From Microcella humidisoli (GTDB lineage: Bacteria; Actinomycetota; Actinomycetes; Actinomycetales; Microbacteriaceae): a stretch of 64,000 bases of DNA. The DNA lies in NCBI RefSeq assembly GCF_024362325.1, contig NZ_CP101497.1, forward strand, positions 2,108,001-2,172,000. Reading direction: 5' to 3'. The notes under the pieces are model-generated. The model had not been told where the DNA came from. It saw only the letters and a list, made by a program, of their open reading frames with translations, and did no database searches. The translations under genes and the position numbers were made by a program. Below, one piece after another: positions 32,808 through 49,633 of this stretch (within the stretch, counting starts at the first letter, position 1; the number at the start of each line of letters is the position of its first letter).

Positions 32808-33557
32808 ATGAGCGAGTTCTCGACAATCCCCGCCCTCACGCTGCTGCCGGCGGTGGATGTCGCCGGAGGCAAGGCCGTGCGTCTGACGCAGGGCGAGGCC
32901 GGCACCGAGACGAGCTACGGCGACCCGATCGACGCGGCGCACGAGTGGGCCGACCAGGGTGCGGAGTGGATCCACCTCGTCGACCTCGACGCGGCGTTCG
33001 GCCGCGGCAGCAACCGCTCGATCATCAAGAAGGTCGTCAAGACGACCCCGCGCAACGTCAACATCGAGCTCTCGGGCGGCATCCGCGACGACGCGACCCT
33101 CGAGGCCGCGCTCGCGACGGGCGCCAAGCGCATCAACCTCGGCACCGCCGCGCTCGAGAACCCCGAGTGGGCGGCCCACGTCATCGCCGAGTACGGCGAG
33201 GCGATCGCGGTCGGGCTCGACGTGCGCGGCACGACCCTCGCGGCTCGTGGCTGGACGGAGGAGGGCGGCGACCTGTGGGCCGTGCTCGAGCGGCTCGAGG
33301 CGGCGGGCTGCGCGCGCTACGTCGTTACCGACGTCACGAAAGACGGCACGCTGAAGGGCCCGAACCTCGACCTGCTGCGCTCGGTCATGGAGCGCACCCA
33401 CCGTCCGGTCATCGCCTCGGGCGGTGTCTCGAGCCTCGACGATATCGCCGCGCTGCGCGAGCTCGTCCCGCTCGGCCTCGAGGGTGCCATCGTGGGCAAG
33501 GCGCTCTACGCGGGCGCGTTCACCCTGCCCGAAGCACTGGATGTCGCGGGCCGCTGA
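32808..33557 (+). CDS. priA: Phosphoribosyl isomerase HisA/PriA
   Basis: This is a 249-residue TIM-barrel isomerase that converts ProFAR to PRFAR in histidine synthesis. [21 protein letters not shown] carries the catalytic Asp at the start (only the motif's first residues [15 protein letters not shown] are needed), [10 protein letters not shown] and [15 protein letters not shown] hold the second Asp and phosphate sites. In actinobacteria this enzyme (PriA) often also does the TrpF reaction, and the sequence is closer to PriA than to proteobacterial HisA. The double role depends on whether trpF is absent elsewhere. It overlaps the SseB-domain gene by 17 bases. Confidence 0.92.
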   Translation: MSEFSTIPALTLLPAVDVAGGKAVRLTQGEAGTETSYGDPIDAAHEWADQGAEWIHLVDLDAAFGRGSNRSIIKKVVKTTPRNVNIELSGGIRDDATLEAALATGAKRINLGTAALENPEWAAHVIAEYGEAIAVGLDVRGTTLAARGWTEEGGDLWAVLERLEAAGCARYVVTDVTKDGTLKGPNLDLLRSVMERTHRPVIASGGVSSLDDIAALRELVPLGLEGAIVGKALYAGAFTLPEALDVAGR

Positions 33558-34317
33558 CTCGGCCGGCCAGCCTTGGGAGGGGCGGCACTTCGCGCCGAAC
33601 CCCAGCGCGGCCGACGACGGCTCCGCTCCCGCCGCCTATCTCGAGGCGATCGCGCGATTGCGCGCGGGGGAGTGCTCGCTCGTCGAGGTCGTCGACGTCG
33701 TGCGCGGCTGCCGATTCCTCATTCCGCTCGTCGCCGTGGCGGGCGAGACGGGCCTGACCGACGACGGCCTGCTCGTCGACAAGACGCAGGAGCTGTCGAT
33801 CATCACGGTCGCCGGTCCCGATGGCCGCCCCGTGCTGCCCGTCTTCTCCTCCGTCGACGCCATGCGCCACTGGCGACCGGATGCGCGTCCCGTGCCCGCC
33901 GACGCCGTGCGCGTCGCCCTGGCCGCAGCCTCGGAGCGCACCGATCGCATCGTGATCGACGCGCGCTCGACCGAGTCGCTCCTCGTGGTGCCGCGGCCGG
34001 CCGTGTGGGCGATCGCGCAGGGCGTGCCGTGGCTGCCCGCCGTCGACGACCCCGCGGTGCTCGAGGCGGTCGCGCGGCCCGCGGCGCAGCATCCCGAGAT
34101 CTGGGCGGTCTCACTCGTGGCGGGCGACCCGCAGGGGCGAGGAGAGGCGGCCGAAGTGGTCGTGCGCCTGGGCGTCGAGCAGAGTGCGACGCCGGAGCGG
34201 GTGCGGGAGGTCATCGCGGCACTCAGCGCGCAGTGGGCGCAGGATGCGACCGTCGCTGAGCGCATCGACTCGCTCTCGGTCCAGCCGGTCGCGGCTGCGC
34301 GCCCGGAGTCGGTCTAG
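33541..34317 (+). CDS. SseB family protein
   Basis: This is a 258-residue protein with an SseB N-terminal domain ([17 protein letters not shown] is the signature near residues 98-114) and a C-terminal half with [23 protein letters not shown]. SseB-domain proteins in actinobacteria have no established function. The ATG at 33541 overlaps the end of priA by 17 bases, implying coupled translation. This gene after hisA is a common arrangement in the group. It is convergent with the DUF1844 gene. Confidence 0.85.
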   Translation: MSRAADSAGQPWEGRHFAPNPSAADDGSAPAAYLEAIARLRAGECSLVEVVDVVRGCRFLIPLVAVAGETGLTDDGLLVDKTQELSIITVAGPDGRPVLPVFSSVDAMRHWRPDARPVPADAVRVALAAASERTDRIVIDARSTESLLVVPRPAVWAIAQGVPWLPAVDDPAVLEAVARPAAQHPEIWAVSLVAGDPQGRGEAAEVVVRLGVEQSATPERVREVIAALSAQWAQDATVAERIDSLSVQPVAAARPESV

Positions 34318-34329
34318 ACCCCGGACTGG

Positions 34330-34671
34330 CTAGTTGACCGGCCCGGTGAGCTTCTCGCCCGGGCCCTGACCGGGCGCGTCCGGGAACGGCGAGGCCTCGC
34401 GGAAGGCGAGCTGCACCGAGCGCAGGCCGTCGCGCAGCACTCGAGCGTGGTGGTCGCCGAGCTCGGGAGCGGCGGCCGTGATGAGTCCCGCGAGAGCCGT
34501 GATGAGCTTGCGCGCCTCAGCGAGGTCGATCTCCTCCTCGCCGTGCTCCGACAGGCCGCACTTGACCGCCGCGGCGCTCAGCAAGTGCACGGCGACGGTG
34601 TTGATGATCTCGACGGCCGGAACCTCGGCGATGTCGCGCGAGGGCTCGGTGTCGGTGGGGTTCTCGCTCAT
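34330..34671 (-). CDS. DUF1844 domain protein
   Basis: This is a 113-residue protein of the DUF1844 family. The conserved part is NTVAVHLLSAAAVKCGL with EIDLAEARKLITALAGLI, a helical core, and a C-terminal LRDGLRSVQLAFREASP. Function is unknown. The ATG at 34671 is chosen because AAAGG lies directly before it; an in-frame ATG at 34683 would add four residues. It is divergent from infC with a 238-base gap, an arrangement common in actinobacteria. Confidence 0.87.
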   Translation of the reverse strand: MSENPTDTEPSRDIAEVPAVEIINTVAVHLLSAAAVKCGLSEHGEEEIDLAEARKLITALAGLITAAAPELGDHHARVLRDGLRSVQLAFREASPFPDAPGQGPGEKLTGPVN

Positions 34672-34909
34672 GAGACCTTTCACCTGCTATCGTTATGCGG
34701 GCTCCGGGGCCAGATCCCCGGTACGAAAGTGGAGAATCCTCCCACCCGCGCTTGACCGACTACCAGGTTACCGGGTCGAATCACCCCGTTCGACGGCTGC
34801 GAAGCCGCGCGAAGTCCGTGGGTGGTGCTGGCCGTGCGCCAGGGATGCTCTCTCCTCTTCCGTGAAGAATCACCACTGATCCGTCCGGATCATGACAGAG
34901 GAGAATCGC

Positions 34910-35860
<951 letters not shown>

Positions 35861-35899
35861 CCCGCGCCGCGCATCCAACCGAGAAGAAACGAGGAAGCA

Positions 35900-36097
35900 A
35901 TGCCCAAGCAGAAGACGCACTCCGGTGCCAAGAAGCGCTTCAAGCTGACCGGCACCGGCAAGGTCATGAAGCAGGGTGCAGGCATGCGCCACAACCTGGA
36001 GAAGAAGTCCAGCGAGACCACCCGTCGCCTCAACCGCGAGGTCGTCCTCGCGCCGCAGGACGCCAAGGTGATCAAGAAGCTCATCGGCAAGAAGTAA
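35900..36097 (+). CDS. rpmI: 50S ribosomal protein L35
   Basis: L35 is a 65-residue basic ribosomal protein. The sequence [20 protein letters not shown] and the later KKLIGKK end are diagnostic. GAGGAAG lies before the ATG. It is in the conserved operon infC-rpmI-rplT, 39 bases after infC and 31 before rplT. Confidence 0.98.
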   Translation: MPKQKTHSGAKKRFKLTGTGKVMKQGAGMRHNLEKKSSETTRRLNREVVLAPQDAKVIKKLIGKK

Positions 36098-36128
36098 GAC
36101 CCGAGAAACGATCTGAAGGACTAACGAA

Positions 36129-36518
36129 ATGGCAAGAGTCAAGCGGGCCGTCAACGCCCACAAGAAGCGTCGGGTCATCCTCGAGCGGGCCGAGGGCTAC
36201 CGCGGCCAGCGGTCGCGTCTCTACCGCAAGGCCAAGGAGCAGGTCACCCACTCCCTCGTCTACGCGTACCGCGACCGCCGGGCGAAGAAGGGCGAGTTCC
36301 GCCGCCTCTGGATCCAGCGCATCAACGCCGCCGCGCGTGCCAACGGCATGACCTACAACCGCCTCATCCAGGGCCTCGGCCTGGCCGGCGTCGAGGTCGA
36401 CCGTCGCATGCTCGCCGAGCTGGCCGTCAACGAGCCCGCCGCGTTCACGGCCCTCGTGAAGGTCGCCAAGGAGGCCCTCCCGGCCGACACCTCGGCGCCC
36501 AAGGCCGACGCGGCCTGA
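36129..36518 (+). CDS. rplT: 50S ribosomal protein L20
   Basis: L20 binds 23S rRNA early in 50S assembly. This 129-residue protein has the family start [15 protein letters not shown] and the conserved [17 protein letters not shown] and [19 protein letters not shown] short Ala-rich tail is added at the C terminus. GAAGGA lies ten bases before the ATG. A strong hairpin follows the gene. Confidence 0.98.
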   Translation: MARVKRAVNAHKKRRVILERAEGYRGQRSRLYRKAKEQVTHSLVYAYRDRRAKKGEFRRLWIQRINAAARANGMTYNRLIQGLGLAGVEVDRRMLAELAVNEPAAFTALVKVAKEALPADTSAPKADAA

Positions 36519-36542
36519 TCCGCGCCACTCGCAGCACCGTCG

Positions 36543-36574
36543 ACGCGGCGCGCTCCTCTGGGGGCGCGCCGCGT
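36543..36574 (+). terminator. Terminator after infC-rpmI-rplT
   Basis: ACGCGGCGCGC (36543-36553) and GCGCGCCGCGT (36564-36574) form a perfect 11-bp stem with a 10-base loop, 24 bases after the rplT stop. No T-run follows. Confidence 0.7.
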
Positions 36575-36608
36575 CTGCGCGTTCACCCGGTGTTAAGCCC
36601 GGTCTCGC

Positions 36609-36614
36609 TAGCAT
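36609..36614 (+). promoter_or_regulatory. -10 hexamer for the TrmH-family gene (leaderless type)
   Basis: TAGCAT ends seven bases before the GTG at 36622. An in-frame ATG at 36613 lies inside the hexamer, which argues for the GTG start. Confidence 0.45.
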
Positions 36615-36621
36615 GACGCCT

Positions 36622-38527
<1,906 letters not shown>

Positions 38528-38528
<1 letters not shown>

Positions 38529-41020
38529 TGCGCATCCCGCTCTCGTGGCTTCGCGAGCACGTCGACCTGCCCGCCACGGGCGATGCCATGGCCGACGCCG
38601 AGGCGCTGCACGCCGCCCTCGTCAAGGTCGGCCTCGAGGAGGAGACGATCCACGGGGTCGCCCTCACCGGCCCGATCGTCGTCGGCCAGGTGCTCGAGTT
38701 CGTCGAGGAGCCGCAGGCGAACGGCAAGACCATCCGCTGGTGCCAGGTGCTCACAGGCCCGGGGGAGACCCGGGGCATTGTGTGCGGCGCCCGCAACTTC
38801 GCGGTCGGCGACAAGGTCGTCGTGACGCTTCCGGGGGCCGTGCTGCCCGGACCGTTCCCGATCGCGGCACGGAAGACCTACGGGCATGTCTCGGACGGCA
38901 TGATCGCGAGCGCCCGCGAGCTGGGCCTCGGCGATGAGCACGACGGCATCCTGCGCCTCGCGACGCTCGGCCTCGACCCCGAGGTCGGCACCGACGCGAT
39001 CGCCCTGCTCGGCCTCGATGACCTCGCCGTCGAGGTCAACGTCACGCCCGACCGCGGCTACGCGCTGTCGATCCGCGGCATCGCCCGCGAGTACGCGCAC
39101 TCGACGGGGGCGGCGTTCCGCGACCCCGCGACGGCGCTCGACCCGGCACCCGCGGAGGGCTTCCGCGTCGCCATCGACGACCGCGAGCCGATCCGCGGTC
39201 GCCGCGGCTGCGATGTCTTCGTCACGCGCGTCGTGCGCGGCATCGATCGATCGCGTCCGACGCCCGCGTGGATGGTCTCGCGCCTCGAGCTCGCCGGCAT
39301 CCGCTCGATCTCGCTCGTCGTCGACATCACCAACTACGTCATGCTCGAGCTCGGCCAGCCGATCCACGCCTACGACTTCGCCGCCTTGCGCGGCGGCATC
39401 ATCGTGCGCCGCGCCGTCGCGGGTGAGACGCTCACGACGCTCGACGGCCAGACCCGCACGCTGCACCCGGAGGACCTGCTCATCACCGACGACTCCGGCG
39501 CCATCGGCCTTGCGGGCGTCATGGGCGGGGCGACCACCGAGATCGGTGACGCCACCGTCGACGTCCTCGTCGAGGCCGCCCACTTCGAGGCCGTCTCGAT
39601 CGCGCGCACGGCTCGTCGTCACAAGCTGCCGAGCGAGGCCTCCCGCCGCTTCGCCCGCGGCGTCGACCCGCTCGTCGCCGAGCCCGCCGCGCAGCGCGTC
39701 GTCGACCTGCTCGTCGAGCTCGCCGGCGGCACCGCCGATGCCCTCGGCTCGCGCTGGATCGACGCTGCCGCTCCGGCGCCCATCCACCTCGCCGAGGGCT
39801 TCGTCGACGCCCTCATCGGCGTCGACTTCTCGCTCGACGAGATCACCGACTCGCTGACGGCGATCGGATGCTCGCTCGAGGTGCAGACCGATGGCTGGCA
39901 GGTCACCCGGCCGAGCTGGCGCCCCGACCTCATCGATGCCCCGTCGCTGGCGGAAGAGGTCGCGCGCATCGTCGGCTACGACCGCATCCCGGCGGTGTTG
40001 CCGGTCGCTCCGCCCGGGCGCGGACTCACGCGCTCGCAGCGCGTGCGTCGTGCCACCGCGAACGCGCTCGCGGCCGCGGGCCTCACCGAGGTGCTCGCCT
40101 ACCCCTTCGTCTCGGCCGACGACATCGCCCTGACCGACGGGGATGCGCCGAGCGTCCAGCTCGCCAACCCCTTCGACAGCGACACGGGCCGTCTGCGGCG
40201 CAGCCTCATCCCGGGGCTTGCGCGCATCGCGCACCGCAACATCGCGCGGGGGCTCACCGACCTCGCGCTGTTCGAGATCGGCGCGGTGTACCTGCCTGCG
40301 GCGGGTGCGCAGTACGGGGTCGACGCGGTGCCGGGCATCCAGCAGCGGCCGGAGGGCCCGGTGCTCGACGCGCTCGAGCACAGCATCCCGCCCCAGCCCT
40401 GGCACCTCGCCGCCCTGTTCGTGGGCGATCGTCGCGGCCGCGGCATCGGCCAGGCCGCCGAAGCGGCCGGCATCGCCGACGCACTGGATGCGGCGCACGC
40501 GGTCGCCGCCGTCGCGGGCGCCGTGCTGCGCGTCGAGACCGGCGCGCACCCCGCGCTGCACCCCGGGCGCACGGCCGCGCTGCTCGTCGGCGAAACCCTC
40601 GTCGGGCACGCGGGCGAGCTGCTGCCCGCCGCGGCACTCGAGCGCGACCTGCCGCGCCGCGTCGGGGTGCTCGAGCTCGACCTCGAGGCGCTCATCGCCC
40701 TCGGCTCGAGCCAGGTCGAGGCGGGCACGATCGCCGCCTACCCGGCCGCGACGCAAGACCTCTCGGTCGTCGTCGCCGAGTCGGTGCCCGCGGGCGCCGT
40801 GCGCGCCGCGGTCATCGAGGGCGCGGGACCCCTGCTCGAGTCGGCGACGCTCGTCGACGACTACCGCGGCACGGGGCTCGAGGCGGGCACGAAGTCGGTG
40901 ACCCTCGCGCTGCGCTTCCGCGCCGCCGATCGCACGCTCACGGCCGCCGAGGCGACCGAGGCGAAGCTGGCCGGCCTCGCGCTCGCGAGCGAGCGGCTCG
41001 GCGCCACGCTGCGCGCCTGA
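38528..41020 (+). CDS. pheT: Phenylalanine-tRNA ligase beta subunit
   Basis: PheT is the 830-residue beta subunit with the editing site. It begins MRIPLSWLREHVDLP, then an EMAP/tRNA-binding domain (VVGQVLEFVEEPQANGK, IVCGARNF), the B3/B4 editing domain (VNVTPDRGYALSIRGIARE, LVVDITNYVMLELGQPIHAYD), the B5 DNA-binding-like domain (RPSWRPDLIDAPSLAEEVARI), a catalytic-like core and a C-terminal ferredoxin-fold anticodon-binding domain (YPAATQDLSVVV). All domains are in order and of full length. It overlaps pheS by one base. A hairpin follows. Confidence 0.97.
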
Positions 41021-41021
41021 G

Positions 41022-41040
41022 CCGCTCGCTCACCGAGCGG
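41022..41040. terminator. Bidirectional terminator candidate between pheT and the DUF937 gene
   Basis: CCGCTCG (41022-41028) and CGAGCGG (41034-41040) form a 7-bp stem with a 5-base loop. It lies between two convergent stops 28 bases apart. Confidence 0.5.
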
Positions 41041-41048
41041 GGCGTCGG

Positions 41049-41600
41049 CTACTTGCGGCCGCCGCCGAGCAGACCGCCGAGCGCGCCCGCGATGAGGTCC
41101 TGACCCTGGGGGCTCGCGATGAGGCCGCCGAGCAGGTCGCCCAGCGGGTTCGCGGGGGCCTCGGGCTCGGCCTTCGCGGCGGGCTGCTCCTGCTTGCTCG
41201 CGAACTGGTTGGCCACGAACGCCAGCACGATGGGGGCAACGATCGGCAGCACCTGCGCCACGATCGCGCCGATGTCGACGCCGTCGGCCTTGGCCGGCGC
41301 CTTCTTCGCCGCGGCGACGGCCACATCGGCCTTCTTCGCGCCGAAGACGTTCGCCACGATCTTCTCGCCGTCGGCCTCATCGACATCGGCGAGCGAGCGC
41401 GGAGCCTTGCCCTTGTGCTTGCCGAGGGCCTTCTCGATCGACTTCGCGCCGCCCTCGTCCTTCGCGTTCGCGGCGAGCCCGCCCACGATCGCGGGCACGG
41501 CCACGGCCACGGCGGCCTCGGCGATGCTGCGGTCGACGCCGAGCTTCTCGGCGATATCGCCGACGGGGATCATGCTGATGAGGCCGCTGAGGTCGTCCAT
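41049..41600 (-). CDS. DUF937 domain protein
   Basis: This is a 183-residue protein of the DUF937 family. The first 60 residues hold the signature ([19 protein letters not shown], then [18 protein letters not shown]), the middle is Lys/Ala-rich, and the end is Gly/Leu-rich ([21 protein letters not shown]). The function is not known. ATG at 41600 is preceded on the mRNA by AAGGAGCAGGA. It is divergent from argC. Confidence 0.86.
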   Translation of the reverse strand: MDDLSGLISMIPVGDIAEKLGVDRSIAEAAVAVAVPAIVGGLAANAKDEGGAKSIEKALGKHKGKAPRSLADVDEADGEKIVANVFGAKKADVAVAAAKKAPAKADGVDIGAIVAQVLPIVAPIVLAFVANQFASKQEQPAAKAEPEAPANPLGDLLGGLIASPQGQDLIAGALGGLLGGGRK

Positions 41601-41682
41601 TCCTGCTCCTTCGATGCCGGGTACGCGCGCACGCGATCCGTCGCGTCGCTGGCTCATCGTATTGTCTGGAAGAGTGAAGGGC

Positions 41683-42729
41683 ATGACCTATTCCGTGGCG
41701 GTCGCCGGAGCCAGCGGGTACGCGGGCGGCGAGGTGCTGCGCCTCATGGCCCAGCACCCCGAGCTCGAGGTTCGCACGGTCACGGCCCACAGCAATGCGG
41801 GGCAGCCGCTCATCGACGTGCACCCGCACCTGCGCTCGCTCGCGCACCTGGAGTTTGTCGAGACGACGCCAGAGCGCCTCGCGGGCCACGACGTCGTCGT
41901 GCTCGCCCTGCCGCACGGCGCCTCGGGTGCCATCGCCGCCGAGCTGCCGCCCGAGACGCTCGTGCTCGACTGCGGCGCCGACCACCGGCTGACGAGCGCG
42001 GCCGACTGGGCGCGGTACTACGGCGGCGAGCACCACGGCGCGTGGGCCTACGGGCTGCCCGAGCTGATCCACGCCGACGGCGCGCGGCAGCGCGAGGTGC
42101 TGGCAGGCGCGCGGCGCATCGCGGTGCCCGGGTGCAATGTCACCGCGGTGACCCTCGGGCTCGCGCCGGGCATCCGCAGCGGCGTCATCGAGGCGCACGA
42201 CGTCTCGGCCGTGCTCGCCGTCGGCCCGAGCGGCGCGGGCCGCTCCCTGCGCACCGATCTGCTCGCGAGCGAGCTGCTCGGCTCGGCGTCCGCGTACGGC
42301 GTCGGGGGAGTGCACCGGCACATCCCCGAGATCCTGCAGAACCTCCGCGTCGCGGGCGCCGCCGATCCGACCATCTCGTTCACGCCCGTGCTCGTGCCGA
42401 TGGCCCGTGGCATCCTCGCCACCGTCACGGCGCGGCTCGCCCCGGGCGCGGATGCCGCGAGCGCGCGCGAGGCGTGGGAGTCGGCGTACGCCGCCGAACC
42501 CTTCGTGCACGTGCTGCCCGCGGGCCGCTTCCCGGCCACCGCGTCGACAGTCGGGGCGAACACGGCCCTCATGGGGCTCGCGGTCGACGACGACGCGCAG
42601 CGCGTCGTGGCGGTCGTCGCGCTCGACAACCTCGTCAAGGGCACCGCGGGCGCCGCCATCCAGTCGCTCAACCTCGCGCTCGGCGTGCCCGAGACGCTCG
42701 GCCTTCCCGTGAACGGAGTCGCCCCGTGA
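41683..42729 (+). CDS. argC: N-acetyl-gamma-glutamyl-phosphate reductase
   Basis: ArgC reduces N-acetylglutamyl phosphate to the semialdehyde with NADPH. This 348-residue enzyme has the Rossmann motif [15 protein letters not shown] and the active-site Cys in [13 protein letters not shown], with HRHIPEI further on as the catalytic His region. ATG at 41683 is the conventional start; a GTG at 41674, eight bases after TATTGT, may be the real start of a leaderless mRNA and would add three residues. It heads argCJBDFH. The argJ GTG overlaps its TGA. Confidence 0.95.
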   Translation: MTYSVAVAGASGYAGGEVLRLMAQHPELEVRTVTAHSNAGQPLIDVHPHLRSLAHLEFVETTPERLAGHDVVVLALPHGASGAIAAELPPETLVLDCGADHRLTSAADWARYYGGEHHGAWAYGLPELIHADGARQREVLAGARRIAVPGCNVTAVTLGLAPGIRSGVIEAHDVSAVLAVGPSGAGRSLRTDLLASELLGSASAYGVGGVHRHIPEILQNLRVAGAADPTISFTPVLVPMARGILATVTARLAPGADAASAREAWESAYAAEPFVHVLPAGRFPATASTVGANTALMGLAVDDDAQRVVAVVALDNLVKGTAGAAIQSLNLALGVPETLGLPVNGVAP

Positions 42730-43874
42730 CCGTCACCGCTCCCGCCGGCTTCGACGCGGCCGGAGTCGCCGCCGGGCTCAAAGCGAGCGGAGCCGCCGAT
42801 CTCGCCCTCGTCGTGAACCGCGGCCCGCGCCGCGCGGCCGCTGCGGTGTTCACGAGCAATCGCGCGAAGGCCAACCCCATCCTGTGGTCGCAGCAGGTGA
42901 TCGCCGACGGCGAGGTCGCCGCGATCGTGCTCAACTCCGGGGGAGCGAACTGCTTCACGGGGGCCGAGGGCTTCCAGACCACGCACGCGACCGCGGAGGC
43001 CGTCGCCGAGGCCCTGCAGGTGAGCGCAGGCGACGTGCTCGTGTGCTCGACCGGCCTCATCGGCGTGCAGCTCGACCGCGACGCGCTGCTCGCGGGCGTG
43101 ACCGCCGCGGCCGCCGGCCTCGGCGCGCACGGCGACGCCGCGGCCCGCGCCATCATGACCACCGACTCGGTGCCGAAGACGGTTGTGATCGAGGGCCCCG
43201 GCTACTCCATCGGCGGCATGGCGAAGGGCGCCGGGATGCTCGCTCCGGGTCTCGCCACGATGCTCGTGGTGCTCACCACCGACGCCGACCTGCCCGCCGC
43301 CGAGCTCGACCGGGCGCTCCGCGCCGCCACGCGCGTGAGCTTCGACCGGCTCGACTCCGACGGCTGCATGTCGACCAACGATCAGGTGACGCTCATGGCG
43401 AGCGGAGCATCCGGCGTCACCCCCGATCTCGAGGCCTTCACCCTGCTGCTCATCGACGCGTGCATGGCGCTCGCCCTGCAGCTGCAGGCCGACGCCGAGG
43501 GGGCGAGCCACGACATCCAGATCCACGTGCGTGGCGCCGCGACGGAGGACGACGCGGTCGAGGTCGGCCGCTCGATCGCCCGCAACAACCTGTTCAAGGC
43601 CGCGGTGTTCGGCAACGACCCCAACTGGGGCCGCGTCCTCGCCGCGATCGGCACGACGAGCGCTCCCTTCGACCCCTACGCGGTCGACGTCACGATGAAC
43701 GGCGTGCGCGTGTGCCACGCCGGCGCGCCCGATCGGCCGCGCGACGAGGTCGACCTGAGCCCTCGCCTGCTCACCCTCGAGGTCGAGCTGCACGCGGGTG
43801 ATGCCGCGGCCATGATCCTGACCAACGACCTCACGCACGACTACGTGCACGAGAACAGCGCCTACGCGAGCTAG
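42726..43874 (+). CDS. argJ: Glutamate N-acetyltransferase/amino-acid acetyltransferase
   Basis: ArgJ recycles the acetyl group from acetylornithine to glutamate and can also prime the cycle with acetyl-CoA. The 382-residue precursor self-cleaves before the nucleophile Thr in the [15 protein letters not shown] segment. [22 protein letters not shown] and [15 protein letters not shown] are all present. Its presence means a cyclic arginine pathway. It overlaps argC (GTGA) and ends six bases before argB. Confidence 0.95.
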   Translation: MTVTAPAGFDAAGVAAGLKASGAADLALVVNRGPRRAAAAVFTSNRAKANPILWSQQVIADGEVAAIVLNSGGANCFTGAEGFQTTHATAEAVAEALQVSAGDVLVCSTGLIGVQLDRDALLAGVTAAAAGLGAHGDAAARAIMTTDSVPKTVVIEGPGYSIGGMAKGAGMLAPGLATMLVVLTTDADLPAAELDRALRAATRVSFDRLDSDGCMSTNDQVTLMASGASGVTPDLEAFTLLLIDACMALALQLQADAEGASHDIQIHVRGAATEDDAVEVGRSIARNNLFKAAVFGNDPNWGRVLAAIGTTSAPFDPYAVDVTMNGVRVCHAGAPDRPRDEVDLSPRLLTLEVELHAGDAAAMILTNDLTHDYVHENSAYAS

Positions 43875-43880
43875 GGCACG

Positions 43881-44806
43881 ATGAGCGAGCTGAGAGACCC
43901 CGCGACCGTCGCCGACGACCACGCCCAGGCGGCGGTCAAGGCGGCCACCCTCATCGAGTCGCTGCCGTGGCTGCAGCGGTTCCGCGACCGCATCGTCGTC
44001 ATCAAGTTCGGCGGCAACGCCATGGTGAGCGACGAGCTGCAGCGCGCCTTCGCGCAAGACATGGTCTACCTGCGCACGGTCGGCCTGCGACCCGTCGTCG
44101 TGCACGGCGGCGGCCCGCAGATCTCGGCGATGCTCGAGAAGTTCGGCATCGAGAGCGAGTTCCGCGGCGGCTACCGGGTGACGAGCCCCGAGGCCATGGA
44201 GGTCGTGCGCATGGTGCTCACGGGCCAGATCAGCCGCTCGCTCGTCAGCCTCATCAACGAGCACGGGCCGTTCGCCGCTGCGATCTCGGGGGAGGACGCG
44301 GGGCTCTTCCGCGGCCGCCGCCGCGGCGTCGTGGTCGACGGGGTCGAGGTCGACCTCGGGCTCGTGGGCGATGTCGTGGGGGTCGACCCCGCCGCGGTGC
44401 TCGCGCAGCTCGACGCGGGGCGCATCCCCGTCGTCTCGTCGATCGCGCCCGACGGCGACACGCCGGGTCAGAGCCTCAACGTCAATGCCGACTCGGCCGC
44501 CGCGGCGCTCGCCGTCGCGCTCGCCGCCGAGAAGCTCGTCATCCTCACCGATGTCGCGGGGCTCTACCGCGACTGGCCCGACACCTCCTCGCTCGTCTCG
44601 TCGATCGACGCCGACGAGCTGCGGGCGCTGCTGCCGCGCCTCGAGTCGGGCATGATCCCGAAGATGGCCGCGTGCCTCGAGGCCGTCGACGGCGGTGTCG
44701 GCAAGGCGGCGATCATCGACGGGCGCGTGCCGCACTCGATCCTGCTCGAGATCTTCACGCAAGACGGCATCGGCACCGAGGTCACCGCCGCGGACGGCGC
44801 CGCACG

Positions 44807-44810
<4 letters not shown>
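43881..44810 (+). CDS. argB: Acetylglutamate kinase
   Basis: ArgB phosphorylates N-acetylglutamate. This 309-residue amino-acid kinase has [23 protein letters not shown], the ATP-side [29 protein letters not shown] (a landmark at about residues 200-228) and [18 protein letters not shown]. The extra N-terminal helix before the core ([20 protein letters not shown]) is the feature associated with arginine-inhibitable hexameric enzymes, so feedback inhibition is likely. The argD ATG overlaps its stop. Confidence 0.96.
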
Positions 44811-48383
<3,573 letters not shown>

Positions 48384-48387
48384 CGCC

Positions 48388-49044
48388 GTGCGCCTGCTCG
48401 ACGACGACCCAGTCGCGGTTGCGCCGCTCCTGCTCGGGGCGGTGCTGCACGGCCGCGATGTGAGCGTGCGGCTCACCGAGGTCGAGGCGTACCGCGGGGT
48501 CGGCGCCGACCCCGGCTCGCACGCCTTCCGCGGCCCGACCCCGCGCACCGAGCCCATGTTCGGCCCCGCGGGCACGGTCTATGTGTACCTCAGCTTTGGG
48601 CTGCACCGCTGCCTCAACCTCGTGTGCGGTGCCGCCGGCGAGGCCGGCGCGGTGCTGCTGCGCGCGGGCGAGGTCGTCGCGGGTGCCGAGCTCGCCGCCC
48701 GGCGCCGTGCGGCCGCGGCACCCCGCCGCGCGGGCGCCTGCGCATCCCGCATCATCGCGCCCCGCGACCTCGCCCGGGGGCCGGCGCGCCTGGCGACGGC
48801 GCTCGGAGTCGAGCTGTCCGACGGCGGCGGGATGCTCGCCGCAGGCCCGCCGCCCCCCGAGGGCTTCGCCCTCGAGCCCGGCCCGCCGCTGCCGCCCGAG
48901 CGCATCGCCACGGGCCCCCGCGTGGGGGTGAGCGGTCTCGGCGGCACCGTCGAGTTCCCCTGGCGATTCTGGCTCGCGGGGGATCCCACGGTGTCGGTCT
49001 ACCGCCCGGCGGCCCGCGGAGGCACGACTACGCCAGCACGATGA
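48388..49044 (+). CDS. DNA-3-methyladenine glycosylase (AAG/MPG type)
   Basis: This is a 218-residue base-excision repair glycosylase that removes alkylated purines such as 3-methyladenine. The fold is recognised by LTEVEAYRGVGADPGSHAFRG (the catalytic Glu and the conserved Tyr lie in its first half, LTEVEAY), TPRTEPMFGPAGTVYVYLSFG and LHRCLNLVC. The C terminus has GPRVGVSG and WRFWLAGDPTVS, both typical. It starts with GTG four bases after argH, so it may be read from the arg operon. It overlaps the convergent membrane-protein gene by 17 bases. Confidence 0.92.
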   Translation: MRLLDDDPVAVAPLLLGAVLHGRDVSVRLTEVEAYRGVGADPGSHAFRGPTPRTEPMFGPAGTVYVYLSFGLHRCLNLVCGAAGEAGAVLLRAGEVVAGAELAARRRAAAAPRRAGACASRIIAPRDLARGPARLATALGVELSDGGGMLAAGPPPPEGFALEPGPPLPPERIATGPRVGVSGLGGTVEFPWRFWLAGDPTVSVYRPAARGGTTTPAR

Positions 49045-49633
49045 GCGCGGCGCACACGCCCGCCCAGAGCGTGCTCACTAGCGTGCCGATGATGAATCGC
49101 TCGGTCGCCGCACCGGCGTCGAGGTCGCGGAACCGGCCGAGGCCCTTGATGGCTATGAGCGCGCCGACGAGCTCCCAGCGGCCGAGCAGCACGGCAGCGA
49201 CGACCACGGCGCGCTCGAGGTAGCCGATCGTCGTGCCGCCGCGCAGCACCTCCCGCGTCGGCTGCGTGGTGCGCGCGGTGGCGGGCGCGGCGCCCGCGAC
49301 GGGCACGATGATGCCGCCGTGCTCGCCCGAGGGGGCGCCGTCCCGCGTCGCCGCGGCGAGCACGAGGGTGACGACCGGCCCGCCCGCGATGATCGCGACA
49401 GCGACGAGGCAGAGGGGCAGGATGCTCGCCGCGAGCCCCACGGGCCGTGCATCGAAGCCGAGCGCGAGCGCGAGGGCCCCGACGCCCACGACGATGATCG
49501 CGGGCACGACCAGCCGCGGACGTCCCGTCGCGGGCGCGAGCAGCGCGAGGGCGGTCACGAGCACGAGAAGCAGGGCGACCCCGATCCACCCGGGGGCGGT
49601 GATGACGGAGACGATCGAGGGGGCGAACGGCAT
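49028..49633 (-). CDS. Membrane protein paired with the SatD-family gene
   Basis: This is a 201-residue protein with about five hydrophobic segments. Its last 70 residues (GTTIGYLERAVVVAAVLLGRW, then LIAIKGLGRFRDLD and TERFIIGTLVSTLWAGV) resemble the C-terminal membrane part of DUF3307-type proteins, which are frequent neighbours of satD genes in other phyla. I infer that it is the analogous partner. Its start lies exactly at the last base of the SatD gene stop, so the two are co-translated. The function is unknown. It is convergent with the glycosylase gene. Confidence 0.75.
   Translation of the reverse strand: MPFAPSIVSVITAPGWIGVALLLVLVTALALLAPATGRPRLVVPAIIVVGVGALALALGFDARPVGLAASILPLCLVAVAIIAGGPVVTLVLAAATRDGAPSGEHGGIIVPVAGAAPATARTTQPTREVLRGGTTIGYLERAVVVAAVLLGRWELVGALIAIKGLGRFRDLDAGAATERFIIGTLVSTLWAGVCAALIVLA

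Noticed and set aside
34672..34909. L20-type or other ribosomal protein leader RNA before infC
   Set aside because: I could not draw a conserved structure with the expected motifs, and the -35/-10 elements in the gap are too weak to place a transcript start.
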